NCBI RefSeq assembly: GCF_009728935.1
Contig: NZ_CP034235.1
Location: forward strand, 3,758,001 to 3,822,000
Direction of reading: 5' to 3'
Length of the DNA stretch: 64,000 nucleotides
From: Paenibacillus psychroresistens
Lineage (GTDB): Bacteria; Bacillota; Bacilli; Paenibacillales; NBRC-103111
The notes beneath the pieces were generated by a model. It was not told where the DNA came from. It saw nothing but the letters and a program-made list of their open reading frames with translations, and did not search any database. Made by a program: the position numbers and the translations under genes. Shown here piece by piece: positions 1-7,365 of this stretch. Position 1 is the first letter of the stretch. Each line of letters starts with the position of its first letter.

Positions 1-627
1 GAGAAGTATAAGGATTCGCGCATTGTTGTTTTCTCAACGGGAAATGTGTATCCATTGACACCCGTTTTCAATGGCGGGGCTACTGAACAAACACCAACTG
101 GGCCTGTCGGGGAATACGGACAATCCTGTTTAGGACGTGAACGAATTTTTGAGCATTTTGCCCACAAATATAAAATTCCAATGACTATATTTCGCTTAAA
201 TTATGCCGTAGATTTGCGTTATGGCGTGCTGCTTGAAATTGCTAAATCGGTTAAAGCAGGTAAAGCGGTTCAATTGGGTACTGGGCATGTGAATGTTATT
301 TGGCAGGGGGATGCTAATGAGTGGGCAATCCGCTCCTTGAATGTTTGCCAGACACCTCCAACGGTATTGAATGTATCGGGTCCAGAAACCATCTCATTGC
401 GCTGGGTTGCCGCATTATTCGCTAAACGATTTGGGCTAGAGCCTCAATATGAGGGAGTAGAATCGGCTACGGCTTTATTAAGCAATTGTTCGAAAGCTCA
501 TCAGCTTTTTGGTTATCCACGCGTATCCTTGCTGCAAATGATTGATTGGATAGCAGAGTGGGTAGCGGATGGCGGGGAAATGTGGAACAAACCTACTCAT
601 TTTGAGGAAAGAGAAGGTAAATACTAA
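1..627 (+). CDS. NAD-dependent epimerase/dehydratase family protein, 5' end outside window
   Basis: The reading frame is open from base 1, so the N-terminus with the Rossmann glycine motif lies upstream. The visible part begins inside the extended-SDR core: VFSTGNVYP matches the strand and catalytic Ser/Thr region, and EYGQSCLGRERIFEHFA carries the YxxxK-like position, here Y with CLGR in place of the usual Lys spacing, so the catalytic dyad is atypical. The C-terminal half has the FRLNYAVD substrate-loop pattern. The stop codon shares one base with the next ATG, so it is translationally coupled to the DapA-like gene. Its likely role is redox or epimerisation of a sugar or sugar acid in the same catabolic operon; the substrate cannot be told. 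Confidence 0.75.
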   Translation, partial: EKYKDSRIVVFSTGNVYPLTPVFNGGATEQTPTGPVGEYGQSCLGRERIFEHFAHKYKIPMTIFRLNYAVDLRYGVLLEIAKSVKAGKAVQLGTGHVNVIWQGDANEWAIRSLNVCQTPPTVLNVSGPETISLRWVAALFAKRFGLEPQYEGVESATALLSNCSKAHQLFGYPRVSLLQMIDWIAEWVADGGEMWNKPTHFEEREGKY

Positions 628-1694
628 TGACAAACCTCAAAAGATTAAGTTCGGAATTAAATCGGGCACTGCACGAAGGATTAGTTATCCCAGCTCATCC
701 ACTTGCGCTGGATTCAGATCGTCAGCTTGATGCAGGTCGCCAGCGAGCGTTGACACGTTATTATATCGCTTCAGGAGCTGGAGGTATTGCCGTTGGCGTC
801 CATACGACACAATTCTCTATTCGGGATAAAGCTATCGACTTATATGAAACTGTCTTACGATTAGCTGCTGAAGAGGTTCAAAAAGCGAAGCTAGATCGAC
901 CCTTTATTCAAGTAGCCGGGATTTGCGGCCCAACTGAACAAGCCGTTGCAGAGGCGATTTTAGCAGCTAAGCTAGGTTATGATGTTGGCTTAGTAAGCAT
1001 GGGAGGACTACAGGATTTAACGGAAGCCCAGTTAATTAAGCGCGTTGAACAAATTGCAGAGCATATCCCGGTATTTGGTTTCTATCTCCAACCATCCGTG
1101 GGTGGAAGGATACTCAGCTTTGATTTTTGGAAGGCTTTTGCCGATATTCCAGGTGTTGTTGCGATTAAGATGGCGCCGTTCAATCGCTATCAAACCATTG
1201 ATGTTGTACGTGCTGTATGCTACTCTAAACGGTGTGATGAAATTGCTTTATATACAGGAAATGATGATAATATTGTTAATGATTTGTTGACTACTTATCG
1301 GTTCAATATTGAAGGTAAATCAATAGAGAAAACGATTGTTGGTGGCTTGCTTGGACATTGGGCGGTATGGACTCAAAAAGCAGTTGAATTGCTGGAACAA
1401 ATTAAATTAGTCCGCAACAACCAAGAAATCAGCAAAGATTGGTTAATGAAGAATATTGCTATTACAGACAGCAATGCAGCATTTTTCGATCCTTCGCATC
1501 ACTATGAGGGATGTATTCCAGGGATTCATGAGGTATTGCGTCGACAAGGTTTATTAGCCGGACTTTGGTGCTTAGATCGAGAGGAAATACTTTCACCCGG
1601 TCAATTAGAAGAAATTGATCGAGTTTATGCAAGTTATCCGAGCTTAAACGATGATGCTTTTGTAAAGCTTCATTTGAATGAGTGGTTAAAATAG
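627..1694 (+). CDS. Dihydrodipicolinate synthase (DapA/NAL) family lyase-like protein
   Basis: 355 residues, longer than the usual 290-310 of DapA/N-acetylneuraminate lyase enzymes. SGAGGIAVGVHTTQF occupies the substrate-carboxylate loop. FGFYLQP contains the tyrosine position and VVAIKMAPFNRY the putative Schiff-base lysine, so a class I aldolase TIM barrel is expected. The C-terminus is extended. The ATG shares a base with the upstream epimerase stop and the gene is followed by serine dehydratase genes, which suggests aldol cleavage of a sugar acid or amino-acid derivative with pyruvate or serine as a downstream product. True DapA of lysine synthesis is unlikely given the context and the divergent loop. 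The substrate is unknown. Confidence 0.8.
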   Translation: MTNLKRLSSELNRALHEGLVIPAHPLALDSDRQLDAGRQRALTRYYIASGAGGIAVGVHTTQFSIRDKAIDLYETVLRLAAEEVQKAKLDRPFIQVAGICGPTEQAVAEAILAAKLGYDVGLVSMGGLQDLTEAQLIKRVEQIAEHIPVFGFYLQPSVGGRILSFDFWKAFADIPGVVAIKMAPFNRYQTIDVVRAVCYSKRCDEIALYTGNDDNIVNDLLTTYRFNIEGKSIEKTIVGGLLGHWAVWTQKAVELLEQIKLVRNNQEISKDWLMKNIAITDSNAAFFDPSHHYEGCIPGIHEVLRRQGLLAGLWCLDREEILSPGQLEEIDRVYASYPSLNDDAFVKLHLNEWLK

Positions 1695-1720
1695 TAATTG
1701 GACAGTTGAGGAGGCTACCT

Positions 1721-2401
1721 ATGCGTTTTAAAGATGTATTTTCGATTATTGGTCCCGCAATGATTGGCCCTTCCAGCTCACATACAGCAGGTGCGGTTCG
1801 CTTAGGACGAGTGGCTCGGCATATTCTAGCTGAAGTACCGCAAAAAGCCGAAATTACCTTTTACGGATCTTTTGCGGAAACCTATCAGGGGCATGGTACC
1901 GATTATGCTATCATTGGAGGCTTGCTTGATTATGAAACCTTCGATCAACGTATTGCAACTTCACTGGCAACAGCAGAACAAATGGGGATTGAGATTAGCT
2001 TCAAACGAGGCAAAGCTCTCGTCGCTCACCCAAATACCGTGTTAATGCATCTTACCTCGAAGACCCATGAGGTCAAAGTTGTCGGTTCCTCCATTGGGGG
2101 AGGTACAATAGAAATTAACCACATTAACAACTTTGATGTGAATTTCAGTGGGAGCTATCCAACGCTGCTAATTTTTCATCTGGATCGCCCAGGTATGGTT
2201 GCGGAGCTAGCCCAAATTCTACTTAAGAAAAATATCAATATTGCTTATATGGATATAGATCGTAAAGGGAGAAGTAGCGAGGCCCTTACAGCTCTCGAAT
2301 TGGATAGCTCAATATCCACGGAGCTTATCGACGAGATAAGTCGCATTCCAAGTGTGACTAATGTGAGTAAGGTCGATATAACAGGAGGCGTTTCACAATG
2401 A
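1721..2401 (+). CDS. sdaAB: L-serine dehydratase, iron-sulfur-dependent, beta subunit
   Basis: 226 residues from the ATG at 1721, which has a strong GAGGAGG site 6 bases upstream; an earlier in-frame start at 1682 would overlap the DapA-like gene and lacks such a site. MIGPSSSHTAGA near the N-terminus is the family signature. The C-terminal 75 residues (LLIFHLDRPGMVAELA onward) form an ACT domain, usual in the two-subunit Gram-positive enzyme and the expected serine-sensing site. It pairs with the alpha subunit, whose ATG overlaps this stop by four bases. The complex deaminates L-serine to pyruvate and ammonia. Confidence 0.93.
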   Translation: MRFKDVFSIIGPAMIGPSSSHTAGAVRLGRVARHILAEVPQKAEITFYGSFAETYQGHGTDYAIIGGLLDYETFDQRIATSLATAEQMGIEISFKRGKALVAHPNTVLMHLTSKTHEVKVVGSSIGGGTIEINHINNFDVNFSGSYPTLLIFHLDRPGMVAELAQILLKKNINIAYMDIDRKGRSSEALTALELDSSISTELIDEISRIPSVTNVSKVDITGGVSQ

Positions 2402-3282
2402 GATTTAGTACCTTAGCACAGCTAACGGAAATATGTAATGCTGAGCATAAATCCATTTCTCAGGTTATGTTAGAAGAACAAGCAGCTGAAACGGGACATA
2501 GCCAGCAAAGCGAATTTCGCAAAATGGCTGAATATTATCAAATCATGAAACAAGCTGTTCATAAAGGTTTAACAGAAGACACTACTTCGCGAAGTGGCCT
2601 AACAGGGATGGATGCTCAAAGAATCATGACTTTCTTAGAGACGAATGAATCCTCCCTGGGAGCTGAAGCCTGTGAAACTATGGCATGTGCGCTTGCCGTT
2701 TCCGAGGTTAATGCTTCAATGGGGCGAATTATTGCTACGCCAACCGCTGGTTCCTGCGGGATAATTCCTGGCGTTTTTATTCGGACACAGAAGCGGTTTC
2801 AGTGGACGGATGACCATATGGTTAATGGCTTATTCTGTGCAGGGGCTATTGGATATGTAATTGCTAACAATTCATTCATTTCTGGAGCTGAAGGTGGTTG
2901 TCAAGCAGAGGTTGGTTCTGCAATTGGCATGGCGGCAGGAGCTTTAGTTGAGCTTCGTGGCGGAACACCTGAGCAAGCCATTCATGCTGTTGGCCTTGCA
3001 CTGAAAAATTCCCTGGGTTTAATCTGTGATCCAGTTGGTGGATTGGTCGAAATCCCTTGCATAGTCCGCAATGGATTCGGTGCCGTTACCGCCTTGGCTG
3101 CAGCAGATATGGCTATGGCAGGTGTACTTAGCGTTATTCCTTCCGATGAGGTTGTACAGGTAATGCTCGAAGTTGGCAGTGCAATGCCAGCTAAACATCG
3201 CGAAACTGCTAAAGGCGGGCTGGCGCAAACTCCAACTGGCAAGAAAATTATGAAGCAGCTTTATCGGAATAATAAACAATAG
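2398..3282 (+). CDS. sdaAA: L-serine dehydratase, iron-sulfur-dependent, alpha subunit
   Basis: 294 residues, normal for the split enzyme. Conserved pieces are TPTAGSCGIIPG, NNSFISGAEGGCQAEVG and CDPVGGLVEIPC; their cysteines supply the catalytic [4Fe-4S] ligands and the substrate pocket. The start overlaps the beta-subunit stop (ATGA), so the two subunits are coupled. Cytoplasmic. With the DapA-like lyase and epimerase upstream, and a transcription factor 13 bases downstream, this looks like a dedicated catabolic operon rather than a lone housekeeping sda locus. Confidence 0.94.
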   Translation: MRFSTLAQLTEICNAEHKSISQVMLEEQAAETGHSQQSEFRKMAEYYQIMKQAVHKGLTEDTTSRSGLTGMDAQRIMTFLETNESSLGAEACETMACALAVSEVNASMGRIIATPTAGSCGIIPGVFIRTQKRFQWTDDHMVNGLFCAGAIGYVIANNSFISGAEGGCQAEVGSAIGMAAGALVELRGGTPEQAIHAVGLALKNSLGLICDPVGGLVEIPCIVRNGFGAVTALAAADMAMAGVLSVIPSDEVVQVMLEVGSAMPAKHRETAKGGLAQTPTGKKIMKQLYRNNKQ

Positions 3283-3295
3283 GAGTTGAGTCTGC

Positions 3296-4651
3296 ATGCT
3301 CGATCATACAGCGGAAACGACCTCGAACGAGAAGGGGATCACCATTGGCATAATCGGACCGCCAATGATGGTTAAAAACATCCAGAAAGCACTTAAGGGT
3401 TTCCCTTCTTTTTCGCCCATTGTTAAAGCTTATACGGATGAAGCTGAAGTTCCTAAATTAGCTAAGGAATTATGCGAAATAGCTGAAGTTCTGCTGTTTT
3501 CGGGGCTTCATCCCTATAAGATCGCTAAAGAACAAATGAATTTCCCCATTCCAGTGCATTACTTACCGCTAACTGGCATGGGGCTTTTTCGTGCATTGTT
3601 TCGGGTGCAGAAGTCTGAGGAACGGCTCATTTTCACGGTTGATTCATTGAGCAAAAAGCTAGTGGAGAAAACGTTTATTGAAATGGGCGCGGATTTACCT
3701 GCTATTGTTTGTTATGATGGTTCACCTAATCCTTCCACGGAAGAGCTTGTTAGCTTTCATCGCAAGCTTTATGCAAGTCATCGAGGCGGTATCGCGATAA
3801 CGGGTATCAAATCGGTTGCAGATATGCTCACCAAGGAAGGGATTCCGAATGATTGGATTGTGCCCACTGAGCACGATATAATCGTCAGCCTTGAACGTGC
3901 GCTATTATCGACGGTGACTAGAAGAAGTAAAGAATCGCAAATTGTCGTTGGGATGATTAATGTCGACGAATTTGGCCGTTTGGTAGAGAAAAAGAAGTCG
4001 GAGCATGATATTCAACGGTTAAAGCTGGATATTTATCGAATGCTGATTGGTTATGTAGAGTCTTTGGAGGGTCATTTGACTCATCTTGGCGGGGACGATT
4101 ATTTATTCTTTACGACTCGCGGTATTTTTGAACGAGAAACAGGTGGTTATAAATCAATACCTTTGGCTCATGAGCTAGAGAAGGCATTTCATCTTTCGCT
4201 GAGTATAGGAATTGGCTTTGGTCGCTCTGCTAGTGAAGCAGGGACTCATGCTCGAATGGCTTTACGAAATGCTAAAGAAGCAGGCGGCAATATCTGTTTT
4301 ATTATTCGTGAGGATGGCAGTATGATTGGTCCCTTAGAGATGGCCGCAGCCAATGAAGTCGATTTATCGATGATTCCCATTGAATTAATAGAGCGAACGG
4401 AGAATAGTGGGATGACCCAGGTGTATCTCAGTAAAATGGCCGCATATATAACCCGACATGGGAAAACAGAATATACAGCAGATGAATTATCGACATGCTT
4501 AGGGGTTACTATTCGCAGTACACACCGATTATTAAGCAATTGGGTAGATGAAAAGCTGATCGATATTATCGGTGAAGAGAAACCTAGTGCCAAGGGAAGG
4601 CCTAAGCAAATCTACCGTTTAGCTTTTTTAAGTGAATTGATTCGTCGTTAA
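3296..4651 (+). CDS. Transcriptional regulator with degenerate GGDEF-like domain and C-terminal winged helix
   Basis: 451 residues in three parts. Residues 1-200 form an alpha/beta domain starting GITIGIIGPP and resembling a receiver or periplasmic-binding fold. Around 215-350 lies a nucleotide-cyclase-like region in which GGDDYLFF replaces GGDEF and SIGIGFGRSASEA.THARMAL follows the GGDEF C-terminal pattern. The last 80 residues form a helix-turn-helix (TADELSTCLGVTIRSTHRLLSNW) ending GRPKQIYRL. The altered GGDDY makes diguanylate cyclase activity doubtful; the domain may only bind a nucleotide or act as a dimer. It lies 13 bases after sdaAA with an AGGAG site, so it is probably the operon's own regulator. 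I cannot place it in a named family with confidence. Confidence 0.65.
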   Translation: MLDHTAETTSNEKGITIGIIGPPMMVKNIQKALKGFPSFSPIVKAYTDEAEVPKLAKELCEIAEVLLFSGLHPYKIAKEQMNFPIPVHYLPLTGMGLFRALFRVQKSEERLIFTVDSLSKKLVEKTFIEMGADLPAIVCYDGSPNPSTEELVSFHRKLYASHRGGIAITGIKSVADMLTKEGIPNDWIVPTEHDIIVSLERALLSTVTRRSKESQIVVGMINVDEFGRLVEKKKSEHDIQRLKLDIYRMLIGYVESLEGHLTHLGGDDYLFFTTRGIFERETGGYKSIPLAHELEKAFHLSLSIGIGFGRSASEAGTHARMALRNAKEAGGNICFIIREDGSMIGPLEMAAANEVDLSMIPIELIERTENSGMTQVYLSKMAAYITRHGKTEYTADELSTCLGVTIRSTHRLLSNWVDEKLIDIIGEEKPSAKGRPKQIYRLAFLSELIRR

Positions 4652-4731
4652 GTAATAATGTCGTATTTACCGTAATAGTTTGTCAGTTATGGCATGAGGT
4701 AATCTCAAGTATTTCATTATAATTAGGTTAA

Positions 4732-4759
4732 TAGACAAGTCATTCAAATCTATTATAAT
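4732..4759 (+). promoter_or_regulatory. Sigma-A-type promoter for the GH99/WbsX-like gene
   Basis: TAGACA (4732-4737), a 16-base spacer and TATAAT (4754-4759) precede the ATG at 4778, with a GAGG ribosome site between. This separates the gene from the serine dehydratase operon. Confidence 0.6.
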
Positions 4760-4777
4760 GAGAAAAGAGGACCTGAA

Positions 4778-5887
4778 ATGAAACAAGAATATGATGTAGC
4801 CGCCTACATTTGGCCGGCCTATACGGGTGACGAAAAGCGAACAAGAATGTTCTGGCCCGAGGGAATTGGCGAGTGGCAATCTGTTAAAAACTCCGTTAAA
4901 AAATTCCCCGAACATAACTGGCCAAGAAAACCGATATGGGGCTATGTTAACGAAGCGGATCCTTATGTCATGGAAATGCAGATAAATGCTGCAGCCGATC
5001 ATGGCGTAAATGTTTTTATTTATGATTGGTATTGGTACGATAGGCGTCCTTTTCTCGAGAATTGTCTAAACGATGGCTACTTGAAAGCAAAGAATAATGA
5101 CAGAGTTAAATTTTATCTAATGTGGGCTAACCATAATGTTAATAATACCTGGGATATTCGCAATTCCCATGAACCAGATAATATGATTTGGGATGCAGCC
5201 GTTGACCGTAAGGAATTTGAGATCATTGCTCATAGATTAATTGATAACTATTTCAAACATCCGTCTTATTATACAATTGAAGGCAAGCCTGTATTTATGA
5301 TTTATGATCTTGCTAACCTGATTATAGGTTTAGGCGGTGCCAAGGAAACCAAAGATGCCTTTGAATGGTTCAGAGCTCAGGCTGTAATTGCTGGCTTGCC
5401 GGGACTTCATCTTCAGCTGACCAAGTGGGGTGAGGAGAATTTCAATCTTAGCGGTGTAGATGAAGGGGATAAGGCTACTTCAAACGAAATCGTTAAGTTT
5501 TTAGGCTTTGATAGTATGACCCATTATCAGTTTGTGCATTTTGTCGATATTGATCGTGACTATAACGATATTATGGTTGATGTTGTAGAAGAGTGGGCGA
5601 AGATTGAACAGGATCATGATATTCCCTATTTTCCTCATATCTCTGTGGGCTGGGACAATAATCCGCGATTCAAGGATTTGGTTTCAGGCATTGTGAAGAA
5701 TAATACGCCGGAAAATGTCCAAAAGGCGTTTGCTCAAGCCAAGGAATATGCCGATGCACATCCAGGGCAGCCACCGCTAATAACCATCAACAGCTGGAAT
5801 GAATGGACGGAAACTAGCTATCTTTTGCCGGATGATCTGTATGGTTATGGTTACTTAGAAGCGGTTAAGAAGACTTTCGTTAAATAA
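4778..5887 (+). CDS. Glycosyltransferase WbsX / glycoside hydrolase 99-like protein
   Basis: 369 residues, a single cytoplasmic domain with no signal peptide. YDVAAYIWPAY at the N-terminus, FIYDWYWYD and the C-terminal INSWNEWTE are hallmarks of the WbsX/GH99-like family, a TIM barrel found in polysaccharide and O-antigen loci; W-N-E-W is the family's C-terminal signature. The expected activity is on glycosidic bonds, but members are mostly uncharacterised and both transferase and hydrolase roles have been proposed. It has its own promoter and is followed 24 bases later by an AraC regulator, so the two may act together on one glycan. Confidence 0.8.
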   Translation: MKQEYDVAAYIWPAYTGDEKRTRMFWPEGIGEWQSVKNSVKKFPEHNWPRKPIWGYVNEADPYVMEMQINAAADHGVNVFIYDWYWYDRRPFLENCLNDGYLKAKNNDRVKFYLMWANHNVNNTWDIRNSHEPDNMIWDAAVDRKEFEIIAHRLIDNYFKHPSYYTIEGKPVFMIYDLANLIIGLGGAKETKDAFEWFRAQAVIAGLPGLHLQLTKWGEENFNLSGVDEGDKATSNEIVKFLGFDSMTHYQFVHFVDIDRDYNDIMVDVVEEWAKIEQDHDIPYFPHISVGWDNNPRFKDLVSGIVKNNTPENVQKAFAQAKEYADAHPGQPPLITINSWNEWTETSYLLPDDLYGYGYLEAVKKTFVK

Positions 5888-5911
5888 ATTAGAGCTGAGG
5901 GGAGCGAGCGA

Positions 5912-6793
5912 ATGAAGAGACCTTCTGAAACATTAAGGGGAGCAGATTATTTTCCTGCTAGTTCTCCGATATTTATAACTCGCTCCATCGAGCATTTCGA
6001 GTATCCGTATCATGCCCATGATTTTATTGAATTTGCATTCGTCGCAGAGGGGCGCGGCTTTCATCATATGGAGGATCAAGTGCAACCCGTTCGTTCCGGA
6101 CAATTATTTATTATACCGATTGGGGTTTCCCACGTATTCCGACCTTCTACAACAGGTGACCACAAAGACAAGCTAGTCGTTTATAATTGTTTGTTTTCAC
6201 CGTTAATTCTTCAAGCCTTGCAAGCCATTATTGTCGAAAATGATATTCAAAGTTTTGTGGATACCCTTGTTCAGGACGCCATTTCATCTATTTCAGTTCT
6301 AGATGCAAAGGGTAATATTTCGAAGCTGTTTACGGCGTTATATCAAGAATTCTCTTTAGTTCGAAACGGAAGCTACTCATGTTTAAATAGTTTATTACTG
6401 CAGCTGATCATTGAAATTTATCGCTGCACGTTGCCAGATCCAGATTCGAACAATGAACATAAGCAGCAAACAACCTTCATACATACCCTTGAACATATTG
6501 AGCATAATTATGCAGAAATGATATCTCTACAGCAGCTAGCAGCCATAACTGGATGGAGTGAACGACAGTTACAGAGGTTGTTCCATAAGCATACAGGTCA
6601 ATCGTTTCGCAGCTATCTTCAGGAGCAACGGATTCGTAAAAGCTGTGAAATGCTGCGTGATTCTCAAGATAAAATCAGTATAGTTGCTGAAAATGTAGGC
6701 TATAAAGATATGAATTCCTTTCTTGCTGTTTTTAGAAGGATAATGGGAACTTCACCCGGAGCATATCGTAAGGATGGTCTACTAGATAAATAA
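5912..6793 (+). CDS. AraC-family transcriptional regulator
   Basis: 293 residues. The N-terminal 100 residues form a cupin-type sensor (FEYPYHAHDFIEFAFVAEG, then GQLFIIPIGVSHVF). The C-terminal 100 residues carry two helix-turn-helix motifs: LQQLAAITGWSERQLQRLF and the signature VAENVGYKDMNSFLAVFRR with the terminal GTSPGAYRK. GAGGGGAG ribosome site. It follows the GH99-like gene in the same direction, so it probably senses a sugar related to that enzyme. Confidence 0.9.
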   Translation: MKRPSETLRGADYFPASSPIFITRSIEHFEYPYHAHDFIEFAFVAEGRGFHHMEDQVQPVRSGQLFIIPIGVSHVFRPSTTGDHKDKLVVYNCLFSPLILQALQAIIVENDIQSFVDTLVQDAISSISVLDAKGNISKLFTALYQEFSLVRNGSYSCLNSLLLQLIIEIYRCTLPDPDSNNEHKQQTTFIHTLEHIEHNYAEMISLQQLAAITGWSERQLQRLFHKHTGQSFRSYLQEQRIRKSCEMLRDSQDKISIVAENVGYKDMNSFLAVFRRIMGTSPGAYRKDGLLDK

Positions 6794-6852
6794 TAAACGG
6801 CTTATTGGCACACCCTATCTCGTATCGATTTAACGAGGGGGTGAAAGAGTCC

Positions 6853-7035
6853 ATGGAGAATAAGGAACATAGCGGGAATTATGTTGGAACGACTAACATG
6901 AATGCGAAGAATCAAGATCTAGCTTTCGTTAATGATACTTTAGAAAATGCCGATAATACGACCTCTGTTAATACTATGAAGGATGATATTAACGAAGGGC
7001 ATGAAGATGAACCATTAAACACAAATGGAGTCTAA
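6853..7035 (+). CDS. Small acidic protein of unknown function
   Basis: 60 residues from the ATG at 6853, preceded by GAGGGGGTG at about 9 bases, which argues against the in-frame TTG at 6805. The protein is rich in Asn, Asp, Glu and Thr, has no cysteine and no hydrophobic segment, and is probably disordered. Eighteen bases downstream a second small gene encodes a basic, Lys/Gln-rich protein; the acidic/basic pair could interact or be spore- or stress-related small proteins. Family not recognised. Confidence 0.55.
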   Translation: MENKEHSGNYVGTTNMNAKNQDLAFVNDTLENADNTTSVNTMKDDINEGHEDEPLNTNGV

Positions 7036-7052
7036 TAGGGGGCCAAGTCGAA

Positions 7053-7202
7053 ATGACAAAGAAAAAAGCCAAGGATAAGAATCTACAAAATGTCGATAAA
7101 AATTTGAAGAAATCAGCTGTGAACAGCCATCAGGCGCAGCAAATCCAACAGGATACCAATGATCGTAGACACAAAGATGCATTGAATCATGATGAAAGCT
7201 AG
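7053..7202 (+). CDS. Small basic protein of unknown function
   Basis: 49 residues beginning MTKKKAKDKNLQNVDKNLKK, rich in Lys, Asn and Gln, with a Gln/His-rich tail ending HDES. AGGGGG lies 10 bases before the ATG. It forms an apparent two-gene unit with the acidic protein just upstream and is followed by a 13-bp inverted repeat. Composition resembles small spore or stress proteins of bacilli, but no family is identified. Confidence 0.5.
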   Translation: MTKKKAKDKNLQNVDKNLKKSAVNSHQAQQIQQDTNDRRHKDALNHDES

Positions 7203-7233
7203 GTTGACCATTTAGATTGAATATTTTTAAGAG

Positions 7234-7271
7234 AAAGCCTTATCCTTTTGATTTCAAGAGGATAAGGCTTT
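7234..7271 (+). terminator. Long perfect hairpin after the small-protein pair
   Basis: AAAGCCTTATCCT (7234-7246) and AGGATAAGGCTTT (7259-7271) form a 13-bp perfect stem with a 12-base loop. There is no clean T-run after it, so termination is likely but not certain. Confidence 0.5.
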
Positions 7272-7318
7272 AAGTGGGGTACTAGAAAATAATAGTACTT
7301 CTTTTTTTGCGTATAAGT

Positions 7319-7339
7319 TGTAATATGGAAAATATTACA
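7319..7339. promoter_or_regulatory. 21-bp operator-like palindrome before the KASIII-diiron gene
   Basis: TGTAATAT (7319-7326), GGAAA and ATATTACA (7332-7339) make a perfect 8-bp inverted repeat 26 bases before the ATG. The left arm contains TAATAT, a possible -10 element, so a bound repressor would block initiation. The symmetry suits a TetR- or GntR-type dimer; no matching regulator lies next to it. Confidence 0.6.
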
Positions 7340-7365
7340 GAAACATAGTAGGAGTGAGGCTTAAT

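Noticed and set aside
2982-3297. Minus-strand open frames inside sdaAA
   Set aside because: No ribosome site, low-complexity products, and the plus strand encodes a clearly conserved enzyme.
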